The notes beneath the pieces were generated by a model. The model made no database searches. It saw only the letters and a program-made list of their open reading frames with translations, and was not told the DNA's origin. Below are positions 1-10,078 of a stretch of DNA of 64,000 nucleotides, piece by piece. The stretch spans positions 1 to 64,000 of the forward strand of contig JABILA010000071.1 in NCBI GenBank assembly GCA_018654745.1, read 5' to 3'. Made by a program: the position numbers and the translations under genes. How positions within the stretch are numbered: the stretch's first letter is position 1; each line of letters opens with the position of its first letter. This DNA comes from Alphaproteobacteria bacterium (lineage in GTDB: Bacteria; Pseudomonadota; Alphaproteobacteria; UBA2966).

Positions 1-1461
<1,461 letters not shown>

Positions 1462-1516
1462 TTATCGAAAAGAAATAAGCGAAAAGGCAAAAAAATACCC
1501 GAGAATTACCTCAGGA

Positions 1517-1828
1517 TTATTTCTTCTTCTTTGCCTTGCCGGTTTCGATGACACCCATGATGTCGGACTCTTTCATGATCACCAGCTCTTCGCCGTCGAC
1601 CTGAACTTCAGTACCGGACCATTTGCCAAACAGAACACGTTCGCCTGCTTTAACATCCAGCGGAGTCACTTTGCCATCTTCGGCTTTGGAGCCGGTTCCG
1701 ACAGCGACAATTTCGCCTTCCATGGGTTTTTCCTGGGCGCTATCGGGAATAATGATTCCACCAGCTGTCTTTTCCTCTGAGCCGAGGCGACGTACCAGCA
1801 CGCGATCGTGCAGGGGCCGAAACTTCAT
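1517..1828 (-). CDS. groS: Co-chaperonin GroES
   Basis: GroES is the heptameric lid that caps GroEL and triggers release of folded substrate. The 103-residue product starts [14 protein letters not shown] and has the mobile-loop region [18 protein letters not shown] at about residues 18-35. It ends in a lysine run (GKAKKKK). Typical GroES is 95-100 residues. An unusually clear GGAGG ribosome site precedes the ATG. It is the first gene of the groESL operon and is followed by groEL. A CIRCE operator lies about 65 bp upstream, so HrcA-type heat-shock repression is expected. Confidence 0.98.
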   Translation of the reverse strand: MKFRPLHDRVLVRRLGSEEKTAGGIIIPDSAQEKPMEGEIVAVGTGSKAEDGKVTPLDVKAGERVLFGKWSGTEVQVDGEELVIMKESDIMGVIETGKAKKKK

Positions 1829-1891
1829 ACCTGTATCCTCCGGTTGGATTTCGTTAAGTTTAAACTATTCAATCTCTTGAACCTGAGAGGC

Positions 1892-1918
1892 CTGGCACTC
1901 AAGAATCAAGAGTGCCAA
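1892..1918 (-). promoter_or_regulatory. CIRCE operator of groESL
   Basis: This is an inverted repeat, CTGGCACTC, a 9-base spacer, then GAGTGCCAA. It matches the CIRCE consensus (TTAGCACTC-N9-GAGTGCTAA) except for two or three outer positions. CIRCE is the binding site of the heat-shock repressor HrcA. It sits between the predicted promoter and groES, in the leader, as expected. The hrcA gene itself is not in the window. Confidence 0.95.
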
Positions 1919-1930
1919 GCCGCGACTGTG

Positions 1931-1959
1931 CATTTAAGGCATCAAGTACCGGATTGCAA
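1931..1959 (-). promoter_or_regulatory. Predicted groESL promoter
   Basis: Reading leftward there is TTGCAA (1954-1959) as a -35, a 17-base spacer, and TAAATG (1931-1936) as a -10. The CIRCE repeat begins about 13 bases further on. The geometry fits a repressor that covers the transcription start. The boxes are only moderately close to sigma-70 consensus, and a sigma-32 form cannot be excluded. Confidence 0.55.
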
Positions 1960-2098
1960 GGTTTAGGTTAGGAGAATCGGTAATATTTCAACAACATCAA
2001 CACCTCGAATTGAATCCAATCGGATTTTCAATGGATCAAAATCACTATTTAAGCCGCACATATTCTTTTCAAACACAATCTTAAAGAGTAAAAGACAT

Positions 2099-3832
2099 GT
2101 GCCAATAATAGTTGGCAAGTTTTTCATTATTGCGATTGGTCTTGGAATGTTTGGTTTTAGCAGTATGTCATCGATATTTTCCCCGAAAACTCCCGGAATT
2201 TTTATTACTCTGGCTGCGCTGATTACTTTGAGTAGCCTGCTTGGCGGGTGTCAGACTGCGAAAATGACTTTGGATGCACCCCATCCAGAGTTTAACGCTG
2301 GCCCGATCAAAGCCCGTGGGGCAATCATTTTCAATCATGGGCGTGGCATTTCTGCTGACAGGGGTCACTACGCCCTGTCAGATGTATCTAAAATTGCAAC
2401 GCCACCGATGATATTGAAAAACCTGGCCGAAAAGAATAACTGGGACCTATTCATGCTGCGTCGACCGATTATGCTGGATCGGCCCTACGAAAACAGGATC
2501 AATATAGTTGCCTTTGCTGAAAAGCTGAAAAAACAAGGCTATCAGAAGATTATCCTGGCAGGGCAATCGGCAGGTGGTTGGGGGGCGGTCGAAGCATCGC
2601 TGTATTCCGATATCCACGCCCTCATTGCGCTCGCTCCAGCGACATACGGGTCAAACAACAGCGACATGAACGCAAAGGTATTATACGAATATCTTGAAGA
2701 CATGCCGAAACATACACGTGTTGTACTCGGCCTTTTTGAAGGAGACGAATGGAATCAAGACGACCGCGGTCAGAAGTCCCTCAAAATCCTCAATGACCGC
2801 AATGTGCCGTCTATCGTTCTGGACAGACCAAAATATATCTATGGTCATGGCGGTGGTTTTTCCGCCGCTTTTGATTACTTGTATCGGGATTGCCTGGCAG
2901 ACTTCGTCAACGCCCCTTCTGCAAAGCCCGCGACCACCTGTCCGGCAAAAGAGATCCCGGACGATTTGAAATCGGCCGATGCCGGATCAGATTTGCACGA
3001 CCGCCTGGAAAAGGATCTGACTGCCAGGTACGGGTCCTTGACCAAGTCGATCAAAAGAGGTCTTTCACGTTATGTTCGGGCGTCAGCCTACAAGGCCTTC
3101 GCCATTGCAAACGGCAAGGGCTACGGATTTTATGGCGGCAAATCCAGCGTGAAAGAAGCGATTGCGCAGTTGAACGAAGGTTGTGATGACCGAGGCTATC
3201 GATGTGAAATGGCTATTCTCAACAACAAGGTTGTCTATGGCGATATCATCTCGGGAGACAAAGGGTCTTCAAAAGCAAGATTCCTGGATCAGGCACTTGG
3301 TCGCCTGAGTGCTATCGGTGTTGTTTCGACACCGACGATATCAGAACAAATCCGCAATTACATAGCACTTGACGAAGTCGTCAAAGCCGCCGCTATTTCT
3401 CGAGACGGAAAAATGTTTGTGGTTGGTGGCGGCGGTGTACGAGAAACGGCTATAGAGGAAGCATTTGGAAATTGCAGGAAAGAAAAGGATCAGTGCATAT
3501 TATTCCTGGTTTATGAAAGACTGCCCAATGCACCGGAAAAGTCGATGGTCGAGAAGGCCTGGAACGAGAATGAATTGGCGGATATGATCTTTGAGCGGCT
3601 TTCAATTCTTGGCATTGAAGGAAATGCCAAAGTTGAGTCCCTGGCTGCAGATTACTGGACAACACCTGGGCACAAGGCTTTGACAGGCAACGACAGAGGT
3701 CAGTTTTTCACGGATTCCGACAACAATTCCATGGATAAGGCCGCAGAAGTATCGCTAAACCGTTGCAAGGAATCCGGTGGAAAATGCTACGCTGTTCTGA
3801 AAGGATTAAAGATGGCACGGGAAAAGTATTAG
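2099..3832 (+). CDS. Lipoprotein with alpha/beta-hydrolase domain and three Cys-pair repeats
   Basis: The product is 577 residues from the GTG at 2099, or 555 from the ATG at 2165, which gives a better signal peptide; the start is not settled. A hydrophobic segment ends in the lipobox LGGC (Cys51 in the long form), so it is probably a lipid-anchored envelope protein. Residues 70-265 look like an alpha/beta hydrolase: the nucleophile elbow GQSAGG has Ser157, and YGHGGG has His250 as the likely base. The C-terminal half holds three units with Cys-x6-Cys pairs at 362/369, 459/466 and 556/563, spaced exactly 97 residues apart. Each pair follows a KAFAIANGKGYG-like strand and the units resemble DUF4189-type modules. 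Substrate is unknown. It appears monocistronic. Confidence 0.75.
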   Translation: MPIIVGKFFIIAIGLGMFGFSSMSSIFSPKTPGIFITLAALITLSSLLGGCQTAKMTLDAPHPEFNAGPIKARGAIIFNHGRGISADRGHYALSDVSKIATPPMILKNLAEKNNWDLFMLRRPIMLDRPYENRINIVAFAEKLKKQGYQKIILAGQSAGGWGAVEASLYSDIHALIALAPATYGSNNSDMNAKVLYEYLEDMPKHTRVVLGLFEGDEWNQDDRGQKSLKILNDRNVPSIVLDRPKYIYGHGGGFSAAFDYLYRDCLADFVNAPSAKPATTCPAKEIPDDLKSADAGSDLHDRLEKDLTARYGSLTKSIKRGLSRYVRASAYKAFAIANGKGYGFYGGKSSVKEAIAQLNEGCDDRGYRCEMAILNNKVVYGDIISGDKGSSKARFLDQALGRLSAIGVVSTPTISEQIRNYIALDEVVKAAAISRDGKMFVVGGGGVRETAIEEAFGNCRKEKDQCILFLVYERLPNAPEKSMVEKAWNENELADMIFERLSILGIEGNAKVESLAADYWTTPGHKALTGNDRGQFFTDSDNNSMDKAAEVSLNRCKESGGKCYAVLKGLKMAREKY

Positions 3833-4024
3833 CAACATCTTTTCCAAAAACTCGATGATTTTTTCTCGGTGGGCCGGATGTAGCGGCACTCCAGGGCTCA
3901 TCTCGCCCGATGCCAAAACTCCTCTCAATCGATCTATGTGCTCAGATTTTCTTTGCTGCCCAGCGGTTGACGGTGGATAATGGTCAATGCTGTTCCGGAC
4001 CAGTGAACGATAGGGGGAAAATCG

Positions 4025-5065
4025 ATGTCTGACACAAAAACAGTTCTCGTGACCGGTGCTTCAGGGTTCATCGGGCTGCATTGTATTCATCAGCTGTTGC
4101 AAGGCGGCTATGACGTTCGGGGCACTGTGCGCAGTGCGGCGCGTGGGGAGCAGGTGCGGAAAATATTGGCCGATCATTTATCGGATACCAACGCCTTGTC
4201 ATTTGCGGTCGTGGATTTGACGCGGGATGAGGGGTGGCAAGCGGCCGTCGCCGGTTGCGACTATGTCCTGCATGTGGCGTCGCCAATTCCGGAAAAACTG
4301 CCACGTGACGAAAACGAGCTGATCATTCCGGCGCGGGAAGGTACGCTGCGAGTGCTGAAGGCGGCGGCACTTGCGGGTGTGACAAAAACGGTGATGACTT
4401 CGTCCATTGCAGCCATGGGTGCCAACAACGTATCTGTGAACAACCAGGTCTTGAACGAAGGCGACTGGACGGACGTCGAGGCAAAAAATACGGACGTCTA
4501 CGCGAAGTCCAAAACGCTGGCGGAGAGAGCCGCCTGGAACTTCATGGAATCGTCAGAGTCGGGCGAGATGGCCCTGACTGCCATCAATCCAGGTGTGGTC
4601 TTTGGCCCGGTGTTGGGCGATCATGCGGGCACGACAGCGAATTTGGTCAAAAAGATATTGGACCGAAAGCTACCGGCATGCCCGAACGTCTATTTTCCAG
4701 TTGTCGACGTGCGCGATGTTGCCAGTGCCCATATCCTGGCCATGACAAACAGCGACGCTGACGACCAGCGCCTGGCGTGCACGAGTACGGGATTGTGGAT
4801 TGTTGAAATGGCGAAAATTCTGGACGCCGAATATGCTGCCAGAGGTTTCAAGGTCCCGACGGGGAAAATGCCTGACTGGTTGTTTCGCACGGTTGCGATT
4901 TTTGATCGGTCCATGCAATCCGTACTTCCGAACCTTGGAAAACGATATGAAGTTGAAAATCGGCTGATCAAGGAAGTTTTGGACTGGCAGCCCCGCGGTG
5001 CGGAAGAAATGCTGATCGATCTCGCCGACAGCCTGATCAAATATGGCATCGTTAAAGGGAAATAA
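4025..5065 (+). CDS. NAD(P)-dependent epimerase/dihydroflavonol-reductase-like oxidoreductase
   Basis: This is an extended short-chain dehydrogenase of the DFR/aldehyde-reductase type, which generally reduces a carbonyl with NADPH. The Rossmann motif TGASGFIG lies at residues 10-17, the catalytic pair is Tyr159 and Lys163 in YAKSK, and SSIAAMG follows strand five. The length (346) is normal for the family. The ATG follows a purine-rich GGGGGAAAA leader. It is convergent with the fumarylacetoacetase gene 17 bp away, so it is probably a single-gene transcript. The natural substrate cannot be read from sequence. Confidence 0.85.
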   Translation: MSDTKTVLVTGASGFIGLHCIHQLLQGGYDVRGTVRSAARGEQVRKILADHLSDTNALSFAVVDLTRDEGWQAAVAGCDYVLHVASPIPEKLPRDENELIIPAREGTLRVLKAAALAGVTKTVMTSSIAAMGANNVSVNNQVLNEGDWTDVEAKNTDVYAKSKTLAERAAWNFMESSESGEMALTAINPGVVFGPVLGDHAGTTANLVKKILDRKLPACPNVYFPVVDVRDVASAHILAMTNSDADDQRLACTSTGLWIVEMAKILDAEYAARGFKVPTGKMPDWLFRTVAIFDRSMQSVLPNLGKRYEVENRLIKEVLDWQPRGAEEMLIDLADSLIKYGIVKGK

Positions 5066-5082
5066 CTGTTTGTGCTTGAAGG

Positions 5083-6060
5083 TCAGCCTTTGACGACTTT
5101 CTGATCAATCGCCCCGAATATACTCTCTCCCTCACCATCCAGCATCTCGATCCGAACCTGATCGCCGAACGCCATAAACGGCGTTTGGGGGTTGCCGGTA
5201 TCGATGGTTTCCAGCATGCGGATTTCAGCCAAACATGAGGAGCCACGACTGCGGTCGAGATTGGAGACAGTGCCGGAGCCGATGACGGTGCCTGCCCCCA
5301 GGTCCCGGGATTTGGCGGCGTGGGCGATCAGGTCACAGAAATTAAAGGTCATATCGGTGCCGGCGTCGGGGGAGCCAAAGCGTTTGCCGTTGTAATCCGT
5401 GATCAGGGGCAGGTTGACCTTGGTACCGTCCCAGGCGTCACCCAGTTCATCCGGGGTGACGGCGACAGGCGAGAAAGCGCTGGCTGGTTTACCGTGGAAA
5501 AAGCCGAAGCCCTTGGCAAGCTCACCCGGAATAAGGTTTCGTAAACTGACGTCATTGACCAGCATTAACAGTTTGATGTGACTGCTAGCCCCTTCAACAT
5601 CTGTGCCCATAGCCACGTCATCTGTGATGATGGCAATTTCTGATTCGAAATCGATGCCCCAGGCCTCGTCTCCAGCCCTGATGTCATCACGGGGACCGAT
5701 GAAACCGTCGGAGCCACCCTGATACATCAGGGGATCGGTCCAGAAGCTTTCCGGCATTTCCGCACCCCGTGCCTTGCGCACCAGTTCCACATGATTGACG
5801 TAGGCGCTGCCGTCGGCCCATTGATAGGCGCGGGGCAAGGGGGCTGCCAGGTCTATGGGATCAAGGTCAAAACCTTCGGGGGCGTGACCGGCGTTCAGGC
5901 GGTCGTAAACCATGCCCAGTTCTTCAAACATGGTGTCGTGGTTTTCAATGGCCTGTTGCAAAGTTGGCGCTATATGCGGGACTTCTACAGCGCGGGAGAG
6001 GTCCTTGCTGACGACGCACAAACGACCGTCACGACCGGACTTGAGGGAGGCAAGTTTCAT
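5083..6060 (-). CDS. Fumarylacetoacetase-family hydrolase, probable fumarylacetoacetate hydrolase
   Basis: This FAH-fold enzyme probably performs the last step of tyrosine catabolism, splitting fumarylacetoacetate into fumarate and acetoacetate. The metal-binding carboxylates are visible as Glu139-x-Glu141 in DFESEIAI and Asp170 in LVNDVSLRN. At 325 residues it is the shorter bacterial type, not the ~420-residue animal type. Its ATG overlaps the stop of the homogentisate dioxygenase gene by 4 bp (ATGA), which links the two in one operon and supports this role over other FAH functions. No maleylacetoacetate isomerase lies nearby. Confidence 0.85.
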   Translation of the reverse strand: MKLASLKSGRDGRLCVVSKDLSRAVEVPHIAPTLQQAIENHDTMFEELGMVYDRLNAGHAPEGFDLDPIDLAAPLPRAYQWADGSAYVNHVELVRKARGAEMPESFWTDPLMYQGGSDGFIGPRDDIRAGDEAWGIDFESEIAIITDDVAMGTDVEGASSHIKLLMLVNDVSLRNLIPGELAKGFGFFHGKPASAFSPVAVTPDELGDAWDGTKVNLPLITDYNGKRFGSPDAGTDMTFNFCDLIAHAAKSRDLGAGTVIGSGTVSNLDRSRGSSCLAEIRMLETIDTGNPQTPFMAFGDQVRIEMLDGEGESIFGAIDQKVVKG

Positions 6061-7211
6061 GGGATTAACTCTTGCTCTTTTGATTTCTTGTCAGATTTCC
6101 AGGAGTTTACATAGTCAGTCCATTCAATGGACTCGGCTTCGGGGGTAACCTGCAGGGCGTCGCGAGTGTCGATCATGACGGCGACTTCATCCGTTTCCTT
6201 GCGCGTATTGTCAGCCCCTTTTTGAAAGGCCTTGGGATGGGGGCCGTGCGGGAAGCCGCAAGGATGCATGGTGATCATACCGGGATGGATATTGTCGCGG
6301 CTGAAGAATTCGCCCTGGTGGTAGAAAATCACTTCATCAAAATCATCGTTCGAATGATAGAACGGCACTTTCAGCGCGCCGGGATCACTTTCGATAGGCC
6401 GCGGCACAAAGGTGCAGATGACAAAGCCATTGGCCACAAATGTACAATGCGCCGACGGCGGCACATGATAGCGATGGCTCATCAAGGGCCGAATGTCGCG
6501 CCAGTTCAGTTTGACGGCAACGGAATCCCCCTTCCAGCCAATGGCATCCAGCGGATTGTAGGGATAGGTAATGGTATTCAGCGCCCCGCCGCGTTTCATG
6601 ATCACACGCCAGGAAGTTGCGCCTTGCTGGTCGCGAAAGACCTGGTCCATAACCGGTGTATCCAGGATGGCCGGATCGAAAATGGCATGATCCCCCATGA
6701 TGCCCCGGTCCGGCAGGGAAAAGGCACCGCCCGTGGCTTCGATAAGCAAGGCCGTTATCGGCGCGCTGACCTCGACCCGCCAGTTGGTGCCGCGGGGCAG
6801 CAGGATGTAATCACCTTCACTGAAAGCCAGGTGTCCATAATCGCAAAAAAGATCTCCGGCACCGTCATGAATGAAAATCAACTCATCGCCATCTCCGTTG
6901 CGGGCGAGGTGTGTCATGTTGCTGACACAGGTCCAGCGCCTGATTTGCACCGCGCCATTGCCCAGTAAAGACGCTGCATCCCAGGGACTTTCGCCGAGGC
7001 TCTCCAGATCATTGGTATCAAAAGCGCGGGGCCTGACCGGCCCGTTCCAGTCACTCCAGCCGGTTGGTGGATTGGCATGATAAAAGTGTGTTGCCTGGCC
7101 AAAGAAGCCTTCCCGCCCGGCTTCGCGTTCATAACTGCCTGGCGGTAAATCCGCGTGGGCCTGGCGACTAACTGTCCCCTCCATGCGCGGAAAACTGATG
7201 TTTTTTCTCAT
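6057..7211 (-). CDS. hmgA: Homogentisate 1,2-dioxygenase (short bacterial form)
   Basis: The enzyme opens the ring of homogentisate with Fe(II) and O2 to give maleylacetoacetate in tyrosine and phenylalanine breakdown. The start at 7211 (MRKNISFPRMEG) is chosen because GGAG lies just upstream and the product then has the normal N-terminus; a longer frame exists. The cupin-like fold shows the C-terminal YHSNDDFDEV and HPCGFPHGPHP segments that hold the iron ligands. At 384 residues it is shorter than the ~430-445 residue classical enzyme, so it belongs to a compact subgroup. It is the first gene of a two-gene operon with the FAH hydrolase. Confidence 0.82.
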   Translation of the reverse strand: MRKNISFPRMEGTVSRQAHADLPPGSYEREAGREGFFGQATHFYHANPPTGWSDWNGPVRPRAFDTNDLESLGESPWDAASLLGNGAVQIRRWTCVSNMTHLARNGDGDELIFIHDGAGDLFCDYGHLAFSEGDYILLPRGTNWRVEVSAPITALLIEATGGAFSLPDRGIMGDHAIFDPAILDTPVMDQVFRDQQGATSWRVIMKRGGALNTITYPYNPLDAIGWKGDSVAVKLNWRDIRPLMSHRYHVPPSAHCTFVANGFVICTFVPRPIESDPGALKVPFYHSNDDFDEVIFYHQGEFFSRDNIHPGMITMHPCGFPHGPHPKAFQKGADNTRKETDEVAVMIDTRDALQVTPEAESIEWTDYVNSWKSDKKSKEQELIP

Positions 7212-7331
7212 ACTTTTTCTGCTCCGGTCAAATCCCTGCTGATCAGTCAAAAACACTATATGGCATGGTTCCCGTACACCACCTGCCAAACGCACATGGC
7301 AAACACACCTCTACATCTGGTGTTTTTTTGT

Positions 7332-7359
7332 TTGCTTGACCCCCAATATATTGTATTAA
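7332..7359 (+). promoter_or_regulatory. Predicted promoter for the small membrane protein gene
   Basis: TTGCTT (7332-7337) and TATTAA (7354-7359) are separated by 16 bases in an AT-rich stretch, 50 bp before the ATG at 7409. No other candidate in the hmgA/7409 divergent gap is as good. It is a sequence match only. Confidence 0.4.
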
Positions 7360-7408
7360 TTCCTGGTTTCATTCAAACAAATGAATTTTTAACAAAGGGG
7401 GAATTTTC

Positions 7409-7783
7409 ATGACGGCTTTTTCCAAACGATTTTTGTTGTGCGCGGTGGCTTATGTGGTGGTGGGCATGGCTCTCGGGACGCATATGGGTGCCAATCAGGA
7501 TTTCAAACTGGCACCATTGCATGCCCATATGAACCTGGTCGGGTGGGCGACCATGGCCTTGTTCGCCTGGTTTTATAATGCAGTTCCTGCCGCCGCCGAA
7601 GGCAAACTGGCGCAGGCCCATTTCTGGATTGCCCAGGTCGGCATCATCCTGTTCATCATCGGTTTGTACATGGTGCTGAATGAAAACATGGCAGGTGAGC
7701 CGATCCTGATTGGCGGCGAAATGCTGACTTCACTTTCGATGCTGATCTTTGGCTACAAGGTCTGGGGGACCGATACGGCCTAA
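7409..7783 (+). CDS. Small haem-copper-oxidase subunit-I-like membrane protein
   Basis: The 124-residue product has four predicted membrane helices, at about residues 7-25, 42-60, 68-88 and 98-115. The segment APLHAHMNLVGW near residue 37 resembles the haem-binding helix region of cbb3 oxidase and NorB subunit I, and such short proteins are often labelled cytochrome-c oxidase. It is far too short for a full subunit I (~450-500 residues), so oxidase activity is unlikely. The ATG follows AAAGGGGGAA. It overlaps the stop of the convergent YiiX-like gene by 4 bp. Role unknown; haem binding through the HxH histidines is an inference. Confidence 0.6.
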   Translation: MTAFSKRFLLCAVAYVVVGMALGTHMGANQDFKLAPLHAHMNLVGWATMALFAWFYNAVPAAAEGKLAQAHFWIAQVGIILFIIGLYMVLNENMAGEPILIGGEMLTSLSMLIFGYKVWGTDTA

Positions 7784-8523
7784 ATGCTACTCGACCAGTT
7801 AAACGCCTTGTAGTCGAAGCCTTCTTCGATGGTTGGCTTGATCGTCGCAAAGTAAGGCGACAAATCAAAATCACGAGGTGTAAAAAGGGAATGGTGGCGC
7901 ACAGTCCAGGCTGTGCGTCCCTTTTCATGTTCCGTGCTGGCATCTCCCTGTGCAACTCTCGGCAAAACCGGATAGCCGACGGATTGAAACGCTTCGGCGA
8001 TTAAGGTTGAACAGATGGCGCGGGTCGGATCACCGCTGCCCACGGACAACAGGTGTCGCCGCCAGCGCTGGGGCACCGGCGGTGTCGGCAACAGATATCG
8101 AGCCAGATCAAATACATTTTTCAGATCATAGGTATCGCCAATGTGGGCCACGGCAAAATCGATCAGGTGGGCGCGGTCCTCTGGCGACATGCCGACCGGG
8201 CGACAGATCCGGGTGTTCTGGTTCCGGTATTTCTCGAGCGGCACGGCGACAACACCATTTTCCAGATCAGCCTCAATCAGATCGGGCTGATCGACCCCCA
8301 TTGCCCGTCCCACGAACAGCGCTGCGTGAGACCAGGTCGACTGGGTCAGGTACTTTATGGCCACAGAAATACGCTCGTTCCCCTCGACCAGCAAAACATC
8401 ACCGGGCTGCAAATGCTGACGCAGTATATCCGGCGGCTGCACGGAGAATTCGACATATACGCCGACCTGTTTTGTCAGATATCCGGCCAGCCATCCGCCC
8501 ACCCGATTTGAGACCCAGCCCAT
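7780..8523 (-). CDS. YiiX/YaeF-like permuted papain-fold (C92) protein
   Basis: The 247-residue protein resembles the circularly permuted NlpC/P60 (YiiX, C92) family of thiol hydrolases, which act on amide or lipid substrates at the envelope. The permuted order is visible: LQPGDVLLVEG at residues 39-48, the histidine His66 in STWSHAALF, and the nucleophile Cys171 in ICSTLIAEAF near the C-terminus. No clear signal peptide is seen, although the N-terminus (WLAGYLTKQVGVYV) is amphipathic. It is divergent from the osmC-like gene and convergent with the membrane protein gene. Substrate unknown. Confidence 0.75.
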   Translation of the reverse strand: MGWVSNRVGGWLAGYLTKQVGVYVEFSVQPPDILRQHLQPGDVLLVEGNERISVAIKYLTQSTWSHAALFVGRAMGVDQPDLIEADLENGVVAVPLEKYRNQNTRICRPVGMSPEDRAHLIDFAVAHIGDTYDLKNVFDLARYLLPTPPVPQRWRRHLLSVGSGDPTRAICSTLIAEAFQSVGYPVLPRVAQGDASTEHEKGRTAWTVRHHSLFTPRDFDLSPYFATIKPTIEEGFDYKAFNWSSSI

Positions 8524-8643
8524 TTTTTATTGCCCTTTTGTCTTCCTGCTCGTGTATAAATCGACATTGCCCTGCGCTACAACGTAAGGCTATATCAAAG
8601 CTCAGGTTTGATCCGCGCTATTTTCAGGAAGAACAGACATCAA

Positions 8644-9060
8644 ATGCAAGTCACAGTCAAAAGAGAATCCGGTTTTCGCTTTGTCGGCTCCAACAGTCGG
8701 GGCAGCCAGGTTGTGATGGATCCGTCCGCCGCCCCTGATGGTGAGGCAGAAGGTACCAGCCCCATGGAATTGTTGTTGATGGGTCTGGGTGGCTGTTCGT
8801 CCATTGATGTTGTGATGATCCTTGAAAAAATGCGCCAATCCGTCACCGACTGCCAGGTCTCGATTGAAGCAGACAGGGTTGAAGAAGACCCCAAGGTTTT
8901 CACCCACATCCGCATGCATTTCGCGGTTGCCGGAGAAGGACTGTCGCTGGACCGGGTTGAACACGCCGTTAATCTTTCAGCCGAAAAATACTGCTCGGCA
9001 TCCATCATGCTCAGCAAGGCGGCCGAGATAAGCCATACCTTCGAAGTGATTGAAGTCTAG
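8644..9060 (+). CDS. OsmC family protein
   Basis: OsmC/Ohr proteins are homodimeric cysteine peroxidases that reduce organic hydroperoxides. The start at 8644 (MQVTVKRES) is preferred over an upstream TTG because AGGAAG precedes it and it gives the family's usual 138 residues. The two redox cysteines are Cys51 in LGGCSSID and Cys117 in KYCSASIM. The sequence is closer to the YhfA-type general OsmC branch than to Ohr. It is a single gene, convergent with the DenD-like gene, with a hairpin between the two. Confidence 0.85.
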   Translation: MQVTVKRESGFRFVGSNSRGSQVVMDPSAAPDGEAEGTSPMELLLMGLGGCSSIDVVMILEKMRQSVTDCQVSIEADRVEEDPKVFTHIRMHFAVAGEGLSLDRVEHAVNLSAEKYCSASIMLSKAAEISHTFEVIEV

Positions 9061-9090
9061 GGCGTTTCCGACCTAAACGGAATCGCCCTA
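9058..9090. terminator. Bidirectional hairpin between convergent genes
   Basis: GGGCG-t-TTCCG and CGGAA-t-CGCCC form a stem of ten pairs with one T-T mismatch around the loop acctaaa. It fills the gap between the stops of the osmC-like and denD-like genes. There is no good T-tract on either side, so termination is plausible but unproven. Confidence 0.45.
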
Positions 9091-9091
9091 A

Positions 9092-10078
9092 TCAGACAAA
9101 ATCATCGATGTAGTTTTCGATGATCTGCTCCAGGCTTTCGTCCTGGGGTAACCCCAAATCCAGTGCCCGCTGGCCTTCTGTCTCGGTTGGCCATCCGGCA
9201 ACGATCGCTTCGATATCCGGCTCGGGCTGATCAATAACAGGCCCCAGCGTAATCCCTCTGTCCGCAGCAACTTTTTCCATTGCGGCGATGCACTGGTGCA
9301 TGGTGTAGGATTTGCTGGGCAGACCTATGGCCCGGTCCGACCCCAGACGACTGCCGTCCAGTTCCATCAGGGCGATCATGCCTTTTACAGCATTGCGATA
9401 GCCAAGGTTGGCCATAATGGTATCGCGACTGACAGGCAAGTAACACGTCTCGCCATTCAAAGGTTCCCGGAAAATACCGCTGGCAAAACTTGAGGCTGCA
9501 GCATTTGGCTTGCCAGGACGAATGACAATTGTCGGCAGGCGCGCGACTCTGCCATCGACAAATCCCTTGCGGGCATAATCATTGATCATCAATTCGCCAA
9601 TGAATTTGGTCATGCCATAAGTGGTTTGCGGATTGGGCTTGGTGCTGTCGCCAACAACAGACGGCATGCCATCGCCACCAAAAATAGCAATGGAGCTGGT
9701 GAACACCAGGCGCGGTTGGCCTGCCCGTGCGCGCAAAGCCTCCAGCAAATATCGCCCGCCATCCAGATTGACCCGCATGGCGAGATCAAAATCTTTTTCA
9801 CCCCCACCGCTGACAACTGATGCCAGGTGAAAGACTGCAATATCATCACGGTCAATCAAGGCGTTGACTGTATCCTGATCGCCGATGTCACCGGAAACTA
9901 TGGAAACGCGGTCGTCCATTCCTTCCGGCGGCGTTTCAGGCAAATAGAAATCAGACAGAACCAGGCTATCGATTTTTTCAAGACGTCCGGATGGACCGAT
10001 CAACTCGCCTTTTTGCAACAGCCGGCGTGCCAGCATTTGACCGATAAAACCGGTTCCCCCCGTGATCACAACTTTCAT
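9092..10078 (-). CDS. denD: D-erythronate dehydrogenase-like NAD-dependent epimerase family protein
   Basis: This 328-residue extended SDR matches the pattern of DenD, which oxidises D-erythronate at C2 in four-carbon acid-sugar breakdown. The Rossmann motif TGGTGFIG is at residues 7-14, HLASVVSGGGEKDFD marks the family, and the active site is TSS plus Tyr-x3-Lys in YGMTK. No DenA, DenB-type kinase or isomerase partner is next to it, so the assignment to erythronate rests on family resemblance and another acid sugar is possible. A TauE/SafE permease gene lies 142 bp upstream on the same strand. Confidence 0.7.
   Translation of the reverse strand: MKVVITGGTGFIGQMLARRLLQKGELIGPSGRLEKIDSLVLSDFYLPETPPEGMDDRVSIVSGDIGDQDTVNALIDRDDIAVFHLASVVSGGGEKDFDLAMRVNLDGGRYLLEALRARAGQPRLVFTSSIAIFGGDGMPSVVGDSTKPNPQTTYGMTKFIGELMINDYARKGFVDGRVARLPTIVIRPGKPNAAASSFASGIFREPLNGETCYLPVSRDTIMANLGYRNAVKGMIALMELDGSRLGSDRAIGLPSKSYTMHQCIAAMEKVAADRGITLGPVIDQPEPDIEAIVAGWPTETEGQRALDLGLPQDESLEQIIENYIDDFV

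Noticed and set aside
6222-6968. A 248-codon rightward frame opposite hmgA
   Set aside because: It lies wholly within the dioxygenase gene, and its sequence has the composition of an antisense frame with no recognisable fold.
7304-7330. Terminator hairpin ACACC/GGTGT with a T-run before the small membrane protein gene
   Set aside because: The stem is only five pairs and points rightward, where no upstream rightward gene exists to be terminated. The T-run is better explained by an AT-rich promoter.
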